Shown piece by piece: positions 1 to 10,728 of a stretch of DNA of 64,000 nt; positions within the stretch are counted from its first letter, which is position 1, and each line of letters opens with the position of its first letter. The stretch is from Primulina eburnea (lineage: Eukaryota > Streptophyta > Magnoliopsida > Lamiales > Gesneriaceae). The notes beneath the pieces are model-generated. The model was not told the origin of the DNA. It ran no database searches and saw nothing but the letters and a program-made list of their open reading frames with translations. The stretch is taken from the NCBI RefSeq assembly GCF_022965805.1, contig NC_133104.1:36810682-36874681 (forward strand), read 5' to 3'. A program made the translations under genes and the position numbers.

Positions 1-1500
1 AGAGTGATCGAGTTCAACCTCATAAGGTTGAAGTACATGTGATGGATCTGGTTCATATTTCCTCAGCATAGAAACATGAAATACATCGTGAATGGAAGAT
101 AAAGCTGGTGGCAATGCCAACCGATAAGCAAGATCTCCAACTCGATCAAGGATTTCGTATGGACCAACATATCGAGGTGATAACTTCCCTCAGCATGCCA
201 AATCGAACAGTGCCTCTGAAGGGAGATGTTTTCAAAACACTTTATCACCTTTCTGAAATTCCAAGGTCGTCTTCGTTTATTCGCATAACACGTTTGACGA
301 TCCTGAGCAGCTTTCATCCGTTGTCGAATCAACTGAACCTTATCATTCATTTTCTGTATCATTTCAGGTCCAGTCAATTGTCTTTCACCAATTTCATCCC
401 AGAATAACGGTGACCTACATCGTCTCCCATATAAGGAAGGCTTCAAACGGTGACATATGATACTCGTTTGGAAGCTATTATTATAAGAAAATTCAACCAA
501 TGGTAAGGCATCTTGCCATCACATTCTGAAATCCATCACAATAGCACGTAACATATCCTCTAACATTTGAATTGTACGCTCAGTATGGCCATCAGTTTGA
601 GGATGATAAGCAGTACTCATAGCCAAACGCGTACCCATCGCTTCTTAGAAACTACCCCAGAATTTAGAGGCAAACCTGAGATCACGATCAGATACAATTG
701 AGACTGGCACACTGTGCAGTCTCACAATATTCTCGATGTATAAACGAGATATTCTCTTATAAGGATAAGTCCGCTCCTACGGAATAAAATGTGCAGATTT
801 CGAAATCCGATCAATAATAACCCAAATAGCATCACAGCCCTTGGGCGAACGAGGTAAATGAGTCACAAGATCCATAGCAATATGTTCCCAATTCCATTTC
901 GAGATTTCAAGACTATGGAGTGATCCTACAGGTTTCATTCTCTCGGCTTTCACTTGCTGGAATACAAGGCATTTCGAAATAAATTCAGCAATGTCCTTCT
1001 TCATACGTCTCCACCAGAATTGTGGTCTCAATGTCAAATACATCTTTCGACCTCTAGGGTGAATACTGTATTTGCTACAATGTGCTTCACGAAGAAGGGC
1101 ATATTTCAAATCAGAATCATCAGGAACTATCAGTCGATCATTAAGTCGTAAAGAACCATCAGAAGAAATCTGAAATCCAGACTGATGTCCTACAGATACA
1201 AGTTCTTTCGACTTCTGAATGTGAGCATCGCTTCGTTGGGCCTTTCGGATTTTCGATATCAACTTAGGCTCAATTTGCAACGCTGAGTCAGTGACAGAAT
1301 TCCAATTCGAGTTAAACGTCCAAACATAAGTAAATATATCCTCGTGTACTTTGGCGACATTGACAGATGCTAAAACAGAATCATGCACCTTACAACTAAG
1401 GGTATCCACAGTAACATTCAGCGATCCAGGGTGATACTGAATCTCACAATCAAAATCTTTCAGAAGATCCATCCACGTGCGTTGCCTCATATTCAAATTA
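1..1500 (-). pseudogene. Ty3/gypsy integrase (zinc-binding domain, catalytic core, C-terminal tail)
   Basis: The frame at 1,496-777 carries the integrase zinc-binding region followed by WEHIAMDLVTHLP, the first catalytic Asp block. The second Asp block (VSDRDLRF, ~640-700) and the HPQTDG..E block (~545-620) follow in shifted frames, then the C-terminal domain at 500-1. The second zinc-binding Cys appears as Phe (CLVFQQVK where CLVCQQVK is usual), and a stop interrupts the segment after GSF near 645. The domain would insert retroviral cDNA in an active element; here it is a multiply broken relic of the polyprotein. Confidence 0.85.
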
Positions 1501-1527
1501 GATTGAGAAAAGAGATATTTCAGAATC

Positions 1528-1800
1528 TTATGGTCTGAATAGATAACAAACTTCTACTCCATACAAGTAATGTCGCCAAATCTTCAATGCAAACACAATG
1601 GCGACCAATTCAAGATCATGAACAGGATAACGTGTTTCATGAGATTTCAATTGACGAGACGCATAAGCAACCACTTTGCCATGTTGCATCAGAACACAGC
1701 CCAAACCATTACCAGACGCATTTGTACATACCAAAAATCCTCCGGTGCCTGAGGGAATAGTAAGCACATGTGTTGTGGTCAATATCGTCTTCAATTTAAG
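1528..1800 (-). pseudogene. Ty3/gypsy RNase H domain fragment
   Basis: The minus-strand translation contains [20 protein letters not shown] and [20 protein letters not shown], the two hallmark blocks of gypsy RNase H. The first catalytic Asp of the usual DAS motif is Asn here. The frame is lost just after YLYGVEV and resumes in another frame at about 1,496. It lies between RT (upstream on the minus strand) and integrase, the normal position. Confidence 0.85.
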
Positions 1801-1871
1801 AAAACTAGCTTCACATTCATCTGACCAACTGAATCACTGATTCTTCTGTGTCAGTTGAGTAATAGGTTTAG

Positions 1872-2720
1872 CTATTTTCGAAATCCTTTAATAAAATGAC
1901 GATAATAACCAGCTAAACCCATGAAGCTACAGATCTCAGGAACATTCGTAGGTCTCGGCCAATTGAATACAGCTTCAACCTTCGCAGGATCAACAGATAT
2001 TCCATGTTTCGAAATAATATGGCCCAAAAATACTACTCGATCCATCCAGAATTCGCATTTGGACAATTTAGCATATAAATGTCCATTACGAAGAGTTTGA
2101 AGTACCAGTCTCAGATGTTCAGCATGCTCTTTTTTCGATTTCGAATATACAAGAATATCATCAATAAATACAATAACGAATCGGTCAAGATAATCTCGAA
2201 AGACACGATTCATTAGATCCTATAAATATAGCAGGAGCATTCGTGAGACCAAAGGCATAACCAAGAACTCATAGTGGCCATACCTGGTACGAAAAGCAGT
2301 TTTAGGCACATCTTCTTCTCGAACTCGTACTTGATGATACCCAAAACGAAGATCAATATTAGAGTAAACAGAAGTACCCTGAAGCTGATCAAATAAGTCA
2401 TCAATACGAGGAAGTGGATACTTATTTTTCACAGTAGCCCGATTCAGTTGCCTATAATCGATACACATTTGCATAATACCATCTTTCTTTCGAACAAATA
2501 AGACCGGAGCTCTCCAAGGTGGTACACTCGGTCGAATATATCCCTTATAAAGAAGATCTTGTAATTGTTCTTTCAGTTCTTTCAATTTCAATGGTGCCAT
2601 GCGATAATGAGCTTTAGAAATAGGTGCAGTCCCCAACATAAGATCAATACTAAATTCAACTTCTCGATGAAGAGGAAAGTCAGGAATCTCATCGGGAAAT
2701 ACATCCAAGAATTCTTTCGC
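1872..2720 (-). pseudogene. Ty3/gypsy reverse transcriptase
   Basis: Two frames together form an RT. The frame at 2,708-2,220 has [16 protein letters not shown], the [16 protein letters not shown] block and the [11 protein letters not shown] block; the frame at 2,213-1,872 has the catalytic [11 protein letters not shown] box and [16 protein letters not shown]. The break lies at about 2,213-2,240, inside the conserved MPFGLTNAP segment, where single-base changes put the reading out of phase and create a stop. The FIDD catalytic pair is kept but the gene cannot give an intact RT. Confidence 0.9.
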
Positions 2721-2829
2721 AACAAGAATATCAGCTAAAAAAAGCTCCTTCTTAGAGACATCGATATCGTAGATAAGATAACCCTCATCCCTCTAGTCAA
2801 AAGTCGAGACATTTCCAAAGAAGATACCA

Positions 2830-3250
2830 ATGGAATTTTGGCTTGGGAACCCTTGCCATAAAAATTTCACTTGGATCCATCAACAAGTCTAAATCGAACT
2901 AATCCATGAAAACAATCGACAGTAGCTTGATTTGTCGTCAAGATATCCATGCCAATAATACGATCAAAATCGTGTATTGGAAGAACATTCAGATTCAGAA
3001 ATATCACATTATCTTCATAGATCAATACACAATTATGCACAACTTGCTCAGACAAAATAATTTTTCCTGCTGGCGTGGCTATCGACAAAGTATCATACAA
3101 CAGAGTACACATATATCATGCGATGCAAGAAATGCATGAGATTTGAATGAATGGATGCTCCTGTATCAAATAAAACACGTGCAGGATAATCACAAAGCAT
3201 GCAAATAACTGCAATCACACCACCAGGAGCTTCTTTCGCGTGATCCTCAG
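2830..3250 (-). pseudogene. Ty3/gypsy aspartic protease region
   Basis: The minus-strand frame 3,112-2,867 contains LNVLPIHDFDRIIGMDILTTNQATVDC, written here in part as DFDRIIGMD and LTTNQATVDC, the C-terminal half of a gypsy pepsin-like protease. Just upstream on the minus strand (about 3,170-3,130) is a degraded active-site segment reading like FDTGASIHSF. This processes Gag-Pol in a live element. Frames are disrupted on both sides. Confidence 0.75.
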
Positions 3251-3499
3251 TAACATTTTAAAACTACTTTCTCTAATTTTATGCCTTAGTTTTGGTGACT
3301 AGTATGCTGAATTTTTATATCATGTTAGATTTTTTCAAATTATGGTGGATGTTTTCAAATTAAGGATTTTATAATTTTGGTACTTAAATAATGGAGTTTT
3401 GTTAATAAATTTTATTTTAATACGAGCGATGACCGTTAATTATTTTACGAGCTATATTTGTAATAAACTGTTTAATAAGAAAATTAAAAAAATCGCAAA

Positions 3500-4385
3500 T
3501 ATTAGAGTATTAGTATTTTAAGACACGATTCGTCACATCTATCATTCCACATTTTATATCTAATAGAAATTTCTTCTGCAGGAAAGTAACATTCTTTGAA
3601 ACAAACATATTTGTTTCTTGGGGATAATAGAAATAGTATTTAGCAGGATTCTTTAGATATTCTACAAAGTAACACAAATTGGCTCCATTATCTAATTTGT
3701 TTCCTAATTTCTGCTTCACATAAGCGAGACATCCTCATATTCTTAAGAAATAATATTTGGTTGGATTTCACATCCATATCTTATATGGAGTTTTATCTGT
3801 TGTCTTTGTATGACTTGGTTTAACAACATTGCCACAACTTCGAGCACAAATCCCAAAAGGAATGGCGGAAATTTTGCGAATCCTATCATTAATCAATGTC
3901 CATCAATTTTCGATTACGTCGTTCTAACACACAATTCAACTGGTGTACTGAGGTGTGGCAGCTGAGGTCCACTGTGAGGAAATTTCATTCTCTTTAAGGT
4001 AGTCTTGGAATTCAGTATTTACATACTCTCCATCTCGATCAGATCGAAGTGTTTTATACTATTTCATAATTTTTTCTCTATTTCAACTCTGAATTCGTTG
4101 AACTTTTCAAATGTTTCAAACTTTTATTTCATTAAATACATGTTATCATACCTCGAAAATTCATCAGTAACTGTAATAAAGTAGGATTGGCCACGTTTCG
4201 TGCTAACACTTAGCGGGCCACACACATATATATAAATCAAATCCAGCAGATTATGTGCACGTTCTACTTTCCCTAAGAAATGAGCTTTGGTCACTTTTCC
4301 TTTCAGACATGACTCGCATGTTTCAAGATAATTTATCTCAGACATGTCAAACATGTTCTCTTCCACTAGCTTGTGAATCATTCTT
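3500..4385 (-). pseudogene. Ty1/copia GAG-pre-integrase and integrase
   Basis: At 4,381-4,124 the minus strand encodes CESCLKGKVTKAHFLGK, the Cys pair of the zinc-binding region, and IYVCGPLSVSTKRGQSYFIT, the first integrase block, where the usual HTDVCGP has become IYVCGP and the catalytic Asp is not visible. The middle part (4,120-3,720) is shifted among frames. Near 3,690-3,560 the copia signature YFYYPQETNMFVSKNVTFL appears. Inactive relic. Confidence 0.75.
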
Positions 4386-4949
4386 TGAGAAATTTTTCAT
4401 AGCCTAGCGTGTCACAAATGTGCTTGATTTAGACTATCTTATTTTATTTTGTTTGTTGCTGATATCGTATTTACTTGGACATCCTTAATTGGAGTATCTT
4501 TTATTTTTAACTTTCATAGATCGTTTTGTAATTTTCATGTTTAAGTTAAACATTCATTCTTGTAAATATTGCAAATATATTGCAAATAAACAAGAAAATC
4601 CATATTTATCAAGCATATAAATGAAAACAATATTTTTAACTAAGTCAAGAACATATAAAATATCTCTTAAAATTATTGTTTATTACTAAATATATGTCTC
4701 ATACGGTCCTCGCAGCAACTCTTGCTCCATTGTGATCCTCAAGAAGGTCTTATCATTCCTTAACCCTCTATTTTTTCTCATCACCTGCAAATTATCGCAT
4801 CAATTAGATCCACATCAAGTATCTAATACCCAAAAGTTTGAACTAATTGATACATTTACTTCGATATAAAATATATCTCTGCCAGAACTCTTCTACACTA
4901 GATATTCCTTGCAATTGTGCTTCTAATGTCCAAGCTTCTTGAAAACATA

Positions 4950-5640
4950 TTCTACATTATCGGGCTTCGTGGGCCCTTTATAAATGTTTGAAGCTTGCTT
5001 CTTACTTGGTTTGTTTTTCTTGGAATGAGCAAAATATTTCTTTCCCTTCTCTTTTGGAACTTTTTTCGCCCAAGATGAAGAGCCCAGTAGGAAAATAGGT
5101 TTTTACCATTTGATGGTGGCTTCATAGCTAGTAAGCAAGTTAACGAACTCTTCAAGGTTTCCTTCCAGCTTGTTCATATTGAAGTTCATCACAAACCCAT
5201 CAAATGACGGCGGTAGTGACAACAGTAGAATTTCTTTGGATCATTCATTTGAATAACAAGGTTTAGGCCCACTAGTTTCTTGATGGACCGAGGCCCCTTC
5301 TCGTGTGCATAAAGTTCTGAGCTCCTTGACAATATCATGCCTTAATAGACGTGTTTGTTCACCATACAATTATTTCAGGTGACCATAAATGTTAGCAACA
5401 TTTACACCTTCCTCAAATCTTCTTTGTAACTCTTTTGATATAGAAGCCAACATATAGCTTTTGGCTTGCAAATAATTTTCTGTCTCTTCTTTATAGATTA
5501 TTTTCTTCGTTCCTTTTATCTTGGGCATCTCATACCCATAGCAATAGACTAAACAGAAGGTCTCACCATTTCTCAAGCTTAGCCAATTTCTCAATAAGGG
5601 CATTGCCAACAGCCATTTTCTGAGGCTTTTTGTGAGAACA
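4950..5640 (-). pseudogene. Ty1/copia Gag fragments
   Basis: The segment 5,609-5,370 on the minus strand (start MAMPLLRNWLSLRNGE) and neighbouring frames resemble the N-terminal UBN2-type domain of copia Gag, including a QRRFEEGVNVANIYGHLK block. The 5,155-4,952 segment is Lys-rich and corresponds to the region before the zinc knuckle, but I see no intact CCHC knuckle. Assignment rests mainly on position upstream of the integrase and on weak similarity. Confidence 0.55.
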
Positions 5641-5929
5641 TATGTTGTTTTGTCAGAATTTAAAATAATTTTTAAATTCTTCAGCCAGTCTAGGTAATTC
5701 GGTTGGTCTGGTTAGCTTGTTTTGATTGAGTATAAGAGATACAAGATTTTGCAACTAAATCATAAATATACTGAAATTGAAACAAAATAAACGATAATAA
5801 TTATTTTAAAATATATTATAAGACATAAAATATGAAATTTTGTTTCTATGAATTTCTTCCCACTATTTGATATTTTCACTACCCTCTGATGAAAACAAGA
5901 AATCAAATTTCCTTAGTAAGTAAGCAAGG

Positions 5930-6550
5930 CTCAATTTCTGAATTATGATATCAATTATCTTGGCAAATCATTATTTCTAAAAGGTAGAACTCAATTGCAT
6001 CATTTCACAACCTTACTTAGTTTTGTCTCACTTTGATAAGGGCCCACTAATATGTGTGGTTTATCTTTAGTGTCGAGCCAAGTCCATCAATATTGAATCT
6101 TAATGGACGATCGTCATGAGATCTCCAATTATCTAGCCAAAGTGATGGGAGTTCCACATAATTTACATCAAGCATGTCAGTGGAAGTAACAGCTTTTCGG
6201 CATTCAGACCTCCTCAGTTATTAGGCCAAAGTCTAACCGCATGTAGCTCGGGCAACATTCATCATGCAACCATCGTTGATGGAAGGCAAGAAAATATAAA
6301 ACTTTCTTTTAATTTTATTTTTATTATGCTTGATTTAAATTTTGAATCTTACCCAAAATAAGAGATTTTAATTTTGAAAATTTGTCTCATCATTAATTTT
6401 AAATTCTCGTGTAATGTTTGTTTGTATGTTTGCCAGATTCAAGAAACTTTTGTTATTGTGTCAATAATAATGCGTATACTGATTATTTATAACATATCAT
6501 AAGCATTATAATAAAGGATAATCGATAATCGAGAGCTAACTAATCCATAT
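5930..6550 (-). repeat. Probable 5' LTR and degenerate primer site of the copia remnant
   Basis: A degenerate tRNA-Met primer site lies at about 5,935-5,952 (minus strand), so the DNA to its right should be the 5' LTR of the minus-strand copia element. The segment is AT-rich, repeat-like and without coding sequence. I found no partner LTR and no target-site duplication, so its right border is approximate. Confidence 0.35.
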
Positions 6551-7980
6551 TAGTCATATATGGATCTGTGTCCAAAACTTAGGTAAATGGAGGAATATAA
6601 ATGCAATAATACATAACCTTTCAATATTTTACATGTATTCAATTTTCAAAACTCTTGAGGATCTGGGTCCGCCATCTTCTAATCTTGATCTCTCACTAAA
6701 TCTTATATTTATATTAAATTTTCATGACAAGTTGGGATACAAATTTAGGAGGTGGAACATGGCATAAAACAGACTCATTTTTAATAATTATCAAATAATT
6801 AAAAATATAACACATAAAATATCATAACATACACTTAGCAAATTGATCATGGCTTTCGATCATCATTTTTCATATAATATCATATACTATATTAAAATAA
6901 TAATATCAAATATTATCAAATCATGTATCTTACAAATATATCACTAACCTTCATAATTTAAAATTAAATAAATACCTTGATTTAGTTATCCAATATATTA
7001 ATAATTAAATTTATTGTAAAACTCATTTTACAATAAATAATAAAAATCATATTTTTTAATTTATTTATTTTATAAGAAAATCTTAAGATTTTATTAAAAT
7101 TATTTTCAAGGACGAAATTATTCAATTTTCATAAAATATCAACTTTGATCCATAATTTTAAAAAACATTAAATCGCACTCGAGTCCATGGGCCAGGGACT
7201 GCCCGTGACCATCTCGGCCGTCCTTTTTTTTTTTCCTTACCTGCTACTCAAAATTTTCAAACAGTCGCCGGTGGGAATCGTTGTCAAACATCCCTTGAAA
7301 TAATTTTTTTATTTAAAAATGAATTTGTGCATTCCTCACTGCCCAGATTAGCAGCGGGAACCAGCTTCACATGTGCAAGTTTTCTGCTTGGAACTGTTCA
7401 GGCAGAACACAAAAATTTATTTATTATTTTTTTTTTTGAAAACTTTCAGGGCCTGATATTAATCTTGGGGATATCGTTTTCTCATATCCAAGACTCAGCA
7501 AAAATTTATTTATTTATTTTTTTACTTTCAAAACGTTGCTTGGGCATTGTGTGAAAAAAAGTTCATGAGGCGTCTGGAATATATACCTTGTGTTCTCGAT
7601 ACGGTACGTTAAACTATTCCAAATTTCAAGCAGAGATAGTATTTTTTTTGTAAATCTCTACGAATGGATATTTGTCATTTGATCGTCTATTCAAGTACAC
7701 AATCAGAGAGTGAGTTCTTCATTTAGATCCCACGAGATCTAAATGATTTAACGTCGAGATTGGATTGTCGGAATTTAAAAAAATCATGTGGTGTTGCGTC
7801 AGCGTTAGGGCGACGACGTGGTGGAAGAGGTGGCCAAATTTTTATTTCAAAGATTCAAGTTGGCTGAAAAAAATTTGTTGAGGAAAGAAGGGCACAATTT
7901 TGGTGTAAATATTATGTTATTTCATATAATCCTTAATGAAATATTTATAAATTTTTATTGTTAATCAAATCAAGAATCCT
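6551..7980. other. AT-rich intergenic DNA without recognisable genes
   Basis: Long A/T runs and low-complexity stretches (for example 7,226-7,235 and 7,428-7,438). The GC-richer patch at 7,180-7,400 has short open frames (one from 7,327) with no recognisable domain. No RNA gene or mobile element could be named. Confidence 0.5.
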
Positions 7981-8085
7981 ACTTGGACAGAACACTTTTA
8001 TTACATTATTTAAAATCTTTCATATATTATCTTTTACTCTTGAAAATACCATTTATAATTAAAGCATCATCAATTTCTGATAATT

Positions 8086-8087
<2 letters not shown>

Positions 8088-8157
<70 letters not shown>

Positions 8158-8185
8158 GTATGTATATACATACATATATTTATGT
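8088..8185. repeat. (TA)n / (TATATG)n compound microsatellite
   Basis: A TA dinucleotide run from about 8,088 to 8,131 passes into TATATG hexanucleotide units up to about 8,160 and then TATGTATATACATACATA. It is a simple-sequence repeat; the short frame covering it (IYIYIY..MYMYMY) is an artefact of the repeat. Confidence 0.95.
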
Positions 8186-8789
8186 TTTAAAATAATTAAA
8201 TTTTATTAAATTACTCAATCAATTAGTTAATATATTATAGACTCTTTTAGAATAATTTATGAGAATTTTACATTAAGTAGTCAACAATAATAATATTATT
8301 ATTTAAATAATATATTCTTAATATACTGAATAAATATTTGCTAACTTATTATAAACATGATCGATTATCAGACGTCGCTGATGTGTCGATTGTACAAATC
8401 TCGTTCATATAGTGAAAAATGAAAATTTCGAAGTATAAAATGTTTCACCGATTCATTTTTTGCAAGTGTCGGTTTTGTGAACTCCATCACGAAACGAGTT
8501 CAAAAAACCAATCAGTTCCACTCTTCTAATAAAATTAGCATTCAAATTAGTTTCCACAATTTTCAATAATTGAATCAAATTTTGTTTGATCTCCATCAAA
8601 CTACTAGTCGTCAAATTCAACTCTTTGTATTTGACTATCTCAATAGGAATACAAAATTCAATATTTGTATGACCTTCAATGGTTCAGGGATATAGCTATT
8701 CGCTGGTTCACAACTCCATGTTATTCAGAACAACATGTGTTGCTATTCATGCTTACCCTAATTAGCATCCTTATTTTCATCAACACCTT

Positions 8790-9590
8790 GATTAAAAACG
8801 TCATAACTAAAGTTTGATTGCATCCATTGGATCATGATAATAGCGTCTAGTAACATCGTCTCATTATCCCTTAGGTATCACTGATAGTGACAACAAGAAC
8901 CTTAAATTATTGTTAGCGTACAGTACGGTCCCTTAAACTCATATATCCCAATTGAATCTGTAATCATTGATATATCGAGAGTTGTAAATGAATTTGATAA
9001 TGATGTGATATATATTTGAGTAATAATAGTTACATCGAATGTGCAAGAGAACCAACTTACCTAAAGCACAATGCATTGGCTCCTACATATTTCGAAACTA
9101 CACCCAACCTCGTCACGTGATATCCTTCAATGGATTCGGTAGACAGATCAAATTGCATGCTAATACGTAGAGCCTTTACGTTATCTCGGGTCAAAGGACT
9201 AATAGAGTACAACCATAATCGCGAACTTTTCCACTCGATAAGTGATAACCACTTGAAAAGTCTGAGGGAAGGTTTTTCAGTGCATTACCAAATAATCATT
9301 CATCAGTATGAACAGACATTTTCATGCCATCACCAGCGAATCATGACTTTTACACCACATATGTCAGTCTCAAGCTCAAGCAACTTTTATCTTTATTTTA
9401 GGCGGCTGAATCGACTAGGAACCTGTTTAAAATATACGGTACGATGTCCTAATGAGTTTCATCATCTTACATGTTTAAAATATACGGTACGCTTTCTAAT
9501 GAGTTTCATCATTTTACTATGCGAGAGAGACCTCATGGTACCTATAGTATATTCAATAATTTCATCTATATAGCTTGCATGAGTTTACAA
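8790..9590 (-). repeat. Copy A of an inverted repeat pair (LTR-like family)
   Basis: Read on the minus strand, this stretch matches, in order, 10,300-10,615 and then 13,790-14,200 on the plus strand. Shared blocks include GGCGGCTGAATCGACTA, GAAAGTCTGAG, GAGCCAATG, GTACGCTAAC and CTATCAGTGATACCTA. The family is probably an old LTR, because the copies lack coding sequence and have a similar extent, but no TG..CA ends could be fixed. The 147-codon open frame at 9,130-9,573 falls entirely in this repeat and is not a gene. Confidence 0.65.
9424..9518. repeat. ~48-bp tandem duplication inside repeat copy A
   Basis: The block TGTTTAAAATATACGGTACG followed by TAATGAGTTTCATCAT occurs twice in a row, starting at about 9,424 and 9,472, with a few differences. 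It is a local duplication; the inverted copy near 10,330-10,370 has only one such unit. Confidence 0.8.
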
Positions 9591-10300
9591 ATAAAGTAAA
9601 TGACATAATTAGATAAAAGTCTAAAATACTATTAAAATAAATATTGTTTTTACATAAGAGTTAATTAAGTCCAAATCACAAGTTGGCTCGCTGAGCACAT
9701 ACTATAACAATAACACTTTATAATACATTTATTTTGGGAGCACCTAATCTCATATCATCAGAAACTGATTTAGAACAATTACATTATTTGAGTCGACAAA
9801 TATATGAACTACGTGTTCTTTTGCAGAATATTAATTAGTTTAACCTTTAGGAAAATGGAATCACGGATGATACAAAATAAAATTTATTATTCATCTTAAA
9901 AAAAAAATATTATTGACAAAAAAGTTCAACTGCAAACAACTTAATAAGTTCAAAAACCGATTTTGGAGGATGAAATGCATGTCTGAAAAAATACTTGAGC
10001 GGCAAGAGCGTGAAGCAACGTCCAAGTGGGCCTCCCGAGTTCTTTTGGCAGTCCGTCTATTATAATCAAAACTGGGCAATATGATAGCATGAAAATGTTA
10101 TTAGTAGAGTAGGTATTTAACTAGCCAAGTTGTGACTTGTGTTTTAATATTAATTCTAATGTAAAATAATGATATTTATTTTAATATATATTTTATGAAT
10201 TTTATTCAATTATGACATTTACTTCATCTGTATACTTATGCAAACTGGATGAAAAAAAAATACTTTGAATGTACTTTAGTACCATGAGGTCAATTTTTTT
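9591..10300. other. AT-rich spacer between inverted repeat copies
   Basis: No coding potential beyond short random frames and no recognisable element. It forms the loop between inverted copies A and B. Confidence 0.5.
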
Positions 10301-10615
10301 GCAATGTTGATCATGAAATTCATCACACGTGTACTGTATATTCTAAATACGTTTCTAGTCGATTCAGCCGCCTAAATAAGGATAAATGTCACTCGAAATC
10401 CATATTGATATCTGTAATGTAAACACACGTTTAATTGATAAGGACATATAGATGTCCATTTATATAAATTTGTGATCATGGGATGGATCACTGAACAATA
10501 CCCTCTCAGACTTTCTAAGTTGTTATTTATATAATGATTACACACCATTAGTGTAATGCACATGGGCTGTTCCCGATTGGGCTTAAGTCCCCTCACGATT
10601 ATCCCATTACTCATT
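10300..10615 (+). repeat. Copy B, first part, of the inverted repeat pair
   Basis: Matches the reverse complement of about 9,500-9,190, including GTCGATTCAGCCGCC (inverse of the copy A block near 9,400) and CTCTCAGACTTTCTAAGT. The match stops near 10,600 and resumes at about 13,790, so copy B is split by roughly 3.1 kb of inserted DNA. Confidence 0.6.
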
Positions 10616-10728
10616 ACTCATAGAACTTCTCCAGCCCAGGAACTCGAGCTTTTGCCTTCCCAGGATTAGAACCCAAGACCTCCTGGACTTATATAGATCT
10701 TGGCATCAATCCTGGTACCTAGTTGATC
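10616..10728 (-). mobile_element. Candidate tRNA-derived SINE
   Basis: On the minus strand there is a possible A box, TAGATCAACTAGG, and about 50 bases downstream a B-box-like GGTTCTAATCC (consensus GGTTCGANTCC), the internal pol III promoter layout of tRNA-derived SINEs. The segment is about 110 bp and coincides with the break in repeat copy B. I did not find a clear 3' tail or target-site duplication, so it may also be a chance match or part of a larger element. Confidence 0.35.

Larger units (their letters stand above)
1..3256 (-). mobile_element. Ty3/gypsy (chromovirus-like) retrotransposon remnant, left part off window
   Basis: Reading the minus strand from about 3,250 to 1 gives protease, reverse transcriptase, RNase H, zinc-binding domain, integrase core and the integrase tail in the Ty3/gypsy order. 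The last visible residues (HDVFHVSMLRKYEPDPSHV, minus strand ~100-40) are the motif that normally precedes the chromodomain in plant chromoviruses, so the rest of the element continues beyond base 1. Several frameshifts and stops break the polyprotein, so it is dead. No LTR is visible here; the 3' LTR would be outside the window. The right border (gag side) is unclear, because copia sequence begins shortly after 3,260. Confidence 0.9.
3260..5960 (-). mobile_element. Ty1/copia retrotransposon remnant (gag to integrase; RT missing)
   Basis: Minus-strand reading from about 5,640 leftwards gives copia Gag (5,609-5,370 and around 5,155-4,952), then the GAG-pre-integrase and integrase start (4,381-4,124), and the integrase-distal YFYYPQETNMFVSKNV block (3,719-3,510). 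No RT or RNase H follows; gypsy sequence starts instead, so the element lost its 3' half. A degenerate tRNA-Met primer site (reverse complement TGATATCATAATTCAG, near 5,935-5,952) lies upstream of gag on the minus strand. Many frameshifts and stops. Confidence 0.8.

Noticed and set aside
9130..9573. 147-codon open frame as a gene
   Set aside because: It lies wholly in a repeat that recurs inverted at 10.3-10.6 kb, contains a 48-bp tandem duplication and has no recognisable domain.
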